Origin: Rubrobacter sp.
GTDB lineage: Bacteria; Actinomycetota; Rubrobacteria; Rubrobacterales; Rubrobacteraceae
Assembly: GCA_016781705.1 (NCBI GenBank)
Contig: JADDPV010000099.1
Span: 1-7,333, forward strand
Reading direction: 5' to 3'
DNA length: 7,333 nucleotides
Part shown: positions 6,093-7,333 of the stretch, in pieces
How positions within the stretch are numbered: the first letter of the stretch is position 1
How the letters are laid out: each line of letters begins with the position of its first letter
Made by a program: the position numbers and the translations under genes
Notes under the pieces: model-generated
The model's database searches: none
What the model saw: only the letters and a program-made list of their open reading frames with translations
What the model was told of the DNA's origin: nothing

Positions 6093-6112
6093 CCGTAGTA
6101 CGTCCGCGGCTT

Positions 6113-6141
6113 TTGCATAAGACACGACGGGTACATGTAAA
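6113..6141 (+). promoter_or_regulatory. Candidate promoter for the GntR-type regulator
   Basis: TTGCAT (6113-6118) and TGTAAA (6136-6141) are spaced by 17 bp, about 80 nt before ATG 6225. The match is modest (3 of 6 and 4 of 6). The -10 box lies within the TACAT repeats described next, which would suit autoregulation. Confidence 0.25.
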
Positions 6142-6151
6142 TGTTGTACAT
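6131..6151. promoter_or_regulatory. Possible operator: repeated GTACAT / ATGTA-N7-TACAT
   Basis: GTACAT occurs twice, at 6131-6136 and 6146-6151, 15 bp apart. The first copy lies within the palindrome TACATGTA (6132-6139), and ATGTA-N7-TACAT (6135-6151) is an inverted repeat. Its place over the regulator's likely -10 box fits an autoregulatory site. It does not match the common GTnTAnAC core of GntR-family operators, so the binder is unknown. Confidence 0.3.
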
Positions 6152-6224
6152 ATATGCAAGACACATCCTTGCTGGGTGTAGTGGCGATCTTAATCTGGCG
6201 ATCGGTCGGTACTACAAATCTTGC

Positions 6225-6823
6225 ATGGAGCCGCTGTTGAGGAGTAGCGCGGGCACGCTCTACCATCAGATTCTCTCGCGTTTGTTTGATCGGATCGAGT
6301 CGGGCGAGATCGGGGTGGGGGAGAAGCTACCGAGCGAGGCGGATCTGGAGAGAGGCTACGGGGTAAGCAGGACTACGGCGCGGCGCTCCCTGGATGCGCT
6401 CAGGAGGCAGGGGCTCGTGCGGCGCGAGCCGGGGCGGAGGACGTTCCTGGTCGGGCCGAGGCTCGGTTCGGACCTAACCCGGCTTTACAGCTTTTCGGAG
6501 GAGATCCGCCGGCGCGGGTACGAGCCCGGTGCGCGGCTCGTGTTGCGGGAGGAGGTCCGGGCGGGCGAGGAGTTGGCGTCGAGGCTGGAGGCCTGGCCGG
6601 GCGAGAGGGTGTTGCGCGTGCGTCGTCTGAGGTTGGCCGACGAGCGCCCGATCTTCGTCGGCGACTCGTACCCGCCCGTCGGGCGTTTCCCTGCCCTTGC
6701 GGAGGCCGATTACGGTGCCGTCTCCCTCAGCAAGCTCTTCCGGGAGGCCGGCGGACGGGGGTGGACCGGGCGCGGCAGTGGATCGGGGCGGGAGCGGCGC
6801 CGGAGAGCGTAGCGAAGCTTCTA
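6225..6823 (+). pseudogene. GntR/HutC-family regulator, frameshifted and cut by IS630
   Basis: From ATG 6225 the first ~70 residues form a GntR winged helix: LYHQILSRLFDRIESGEIGV, KLPSEADLERGYGVSRTTARRSL, then the RREPGRRTFLVG wing. A UTRA-type ligand-sensing domain follows (LYSFSEEIRRRGYEPGARL onward). The frame loses family similarity after REAGG near 6755 and runs to a TAG at 6810-6812. In another frame the expected UTRA sequence resumes as VDRARQWIGAGAAPESVAKLL (6761-6823), so one base appears missing from the G-run 6757-6761. The IS630 element then interrupts the gene at TA 6822-6823, where 40-60 more residues would normally follow. It is divergent to the dehydrogenase and probably regulated it once. 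No strong Shine-Dalgarno precedes ATG 6225; TTG 6237, with GGAG upstream, is an alternative start. Confidence 0.8.
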
Positions 6824-7333
6824 AGTACCTCCAACTTGAGGTTGAACCTCTACGGCCCCCAGCAGGTTCAGGGCGCTCAAGACGGCCCGCTTGAGCTCGG
6901 CCAACGAGTCATAGAAGCGGCGCGGCATGAGGAATCCCTTGAGCCTGCGCCATACCCCCTCGATGGGGTTCAGGTGAGGGCAGTAGGCCGGCAGGTGGTA
7001 CAACCTGAGCCCCTTCTCCTCCCATCCGGGCCTCCTTTCGCGCACCGCTCCGGCCGTGTGGAACGGCGCGTTGTCCAACACCACCCAGACCGGCTTCCGG
7101 ACCTCCCGCTCGGCCTCCTCGGCCAAGGCGTCCAGGTAATAGAGCACCTCCTTCGTGCGGCACGAGCCCTCCACCATCCGGTACTCCAGCCGCTTCTCCC
7201 CGTCCTCGAAGCTTAGCGTCCCGATCAGGTTAATCCGCCCCTGCTTACCCCACCGCGTCCTCACTCGGTGCTGGTGTTCGCGCCCCTTCCTCGTCCACGA
7301 GTAGGCGGGAGGCAGGCACAAAGAGAAGCCGCT
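6821..7333 (-). CDS. IS630-family DDE transposase, C-terminal part (runs off right edge)
   Basis: 170 residues of the catalytic half are visible. The window edge falls at SGFSLCLPPAYSWTRKG, the segment that follows the first catalytic Asp in this family; that Asp is outside the window. The second catalytic Asp is in VVLDNAPFHTA (codon 7073-7075). The catalytic Glu is in LPAYCPHLNPIEGVW (codon 6959-6961), with 37 residues between them by my count. The C-terminus PQVGGT is encoded by the terminal inverted repeat. The stop codon TAG (6823-6821) consists of the TA target plus one base of the interrupted gntR gene. No frameshift or internal stop is seen, so the visible part looks intact. Confidence 0.92.
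   Translation of the reverse strand, partial: SGFSLCLPPAYSWTRKGREHQHRVRTRWGKQGRINLIGTLSFEDGEKRLEYRMVEGSCRTKEVLYYLDALAEEAEREVRKPVWVVLDNAPFHTAGAVRERRPGWEEKGLRLYHLPAYCPHLNPIEGVWRRLKGFLMPRRFYDSLAELKRAVLSALNLLGAVEVQPQVGGT
6822..6833. repeat. IS630 terminal inverted-repeat tip plus TA target dinucleotide
   Basis: TA (6822-6823) followed by AGTACCTCCA (6824-6833) marks the transposase-stop end of the right IS. It is the exact reverse complement of 43-54. The flanking sequence to the left is gntR coding sequence (GCG AAG CTT C). Confidence 0.8.
6824..7333 (-). mobile_element. IS630-family insertion sequence, transposase-stop end (partial)
   Basis: The right edge is the 3' portion of an IS630-family element: terminal tip at 6824-6833, TA target at 6822-6823, and a DDE transposase reading away from the gntR gene on the minus strand. 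The rest of the element lies beyond the window. It interrupts the regulator gene. Confidence 0.88.

Larger units (their letters stand above)
5781..6224. other. Divergent intergenic region between dehydrogenase and GntR-type regulator
   Basis: This stretch has no credible gene; the short frames here lack family signals and good ribosome-binding sites. The left part (about 5840-5910) is very purine-rich on the minus strand, in the likely dehydrogenase leader. The right part (6010-6160) is AT-richer than the surrounding DNA, as expected for promoters. It contains candidate promoters for both directions and TACAT-type repeats, listed separately. Confidence 0.6.

Overview
This high-GC window has strongly G/C-ending codons and Actinobacterial-type gene content. 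The closest match to my recollection is a Rubrobacter-like lineage, but that is inference. The core is a minus-strand run of five genes. Reading right to left they are an iron-dependent (group III) alcohol dehydrogenase of the NDMA-dependent methanol dehydrogenase type (4440-5780), a MoxR-family AAA+ ATPase (3281-4279), a CoxE-like VWA protein (1732-3261), a zinc-ribbon Nudix hydrolase (1190-1711) and a nickel/cobalt-type metal transporter with a His-rich loop (409-1170). The last four are separated by only 19-20 nt. The dehydrogenase is separated from moxR by 160 nt containing a strong hairpin.

A GntR/HutC-type regulator (6225-6823, plus strand) lies divergent to the dehydrogenase across a roughly 440-nt intergenic region that holds the likely promoters. 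The regulator is broken twice: a one-base frameshift in a G-run near 6757-6761, and an IS630-family insertion at 6822/6824 inside its UTRA domain.

Both window edges are IS630-like elements. The right edge (6824-7333) carries the C-terminal part of a DDE transposase. The left edge (1-52) carries the opposite end of such an element with the first codons of a transposase (MPPARFVRL). Both share the tip AGTACCTCCA flanked by TA, and both transposases read on the minus strand. The metabolic block therefore sits between two related IS ends in direct orientation. Next to the left IS is a 5' remnant of a metallo-beta-lactamase-fold gene (185-373).

Working model (inference): the dehydrogenase oxidises methanol or another small alcohol with a tightly bound nicotinamide cofactor, and passes electrons to a mycofactocin-type carrier encoded elsewhere. 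MoxR and VWA act as a chaperone pair for assembly or metallation. The transporter handles metal, and the Nudix enzyme may act on nicotinamide-type nucleotides. His-rich segments in MoxR, VWA and the transporter support a metal-handling theme.
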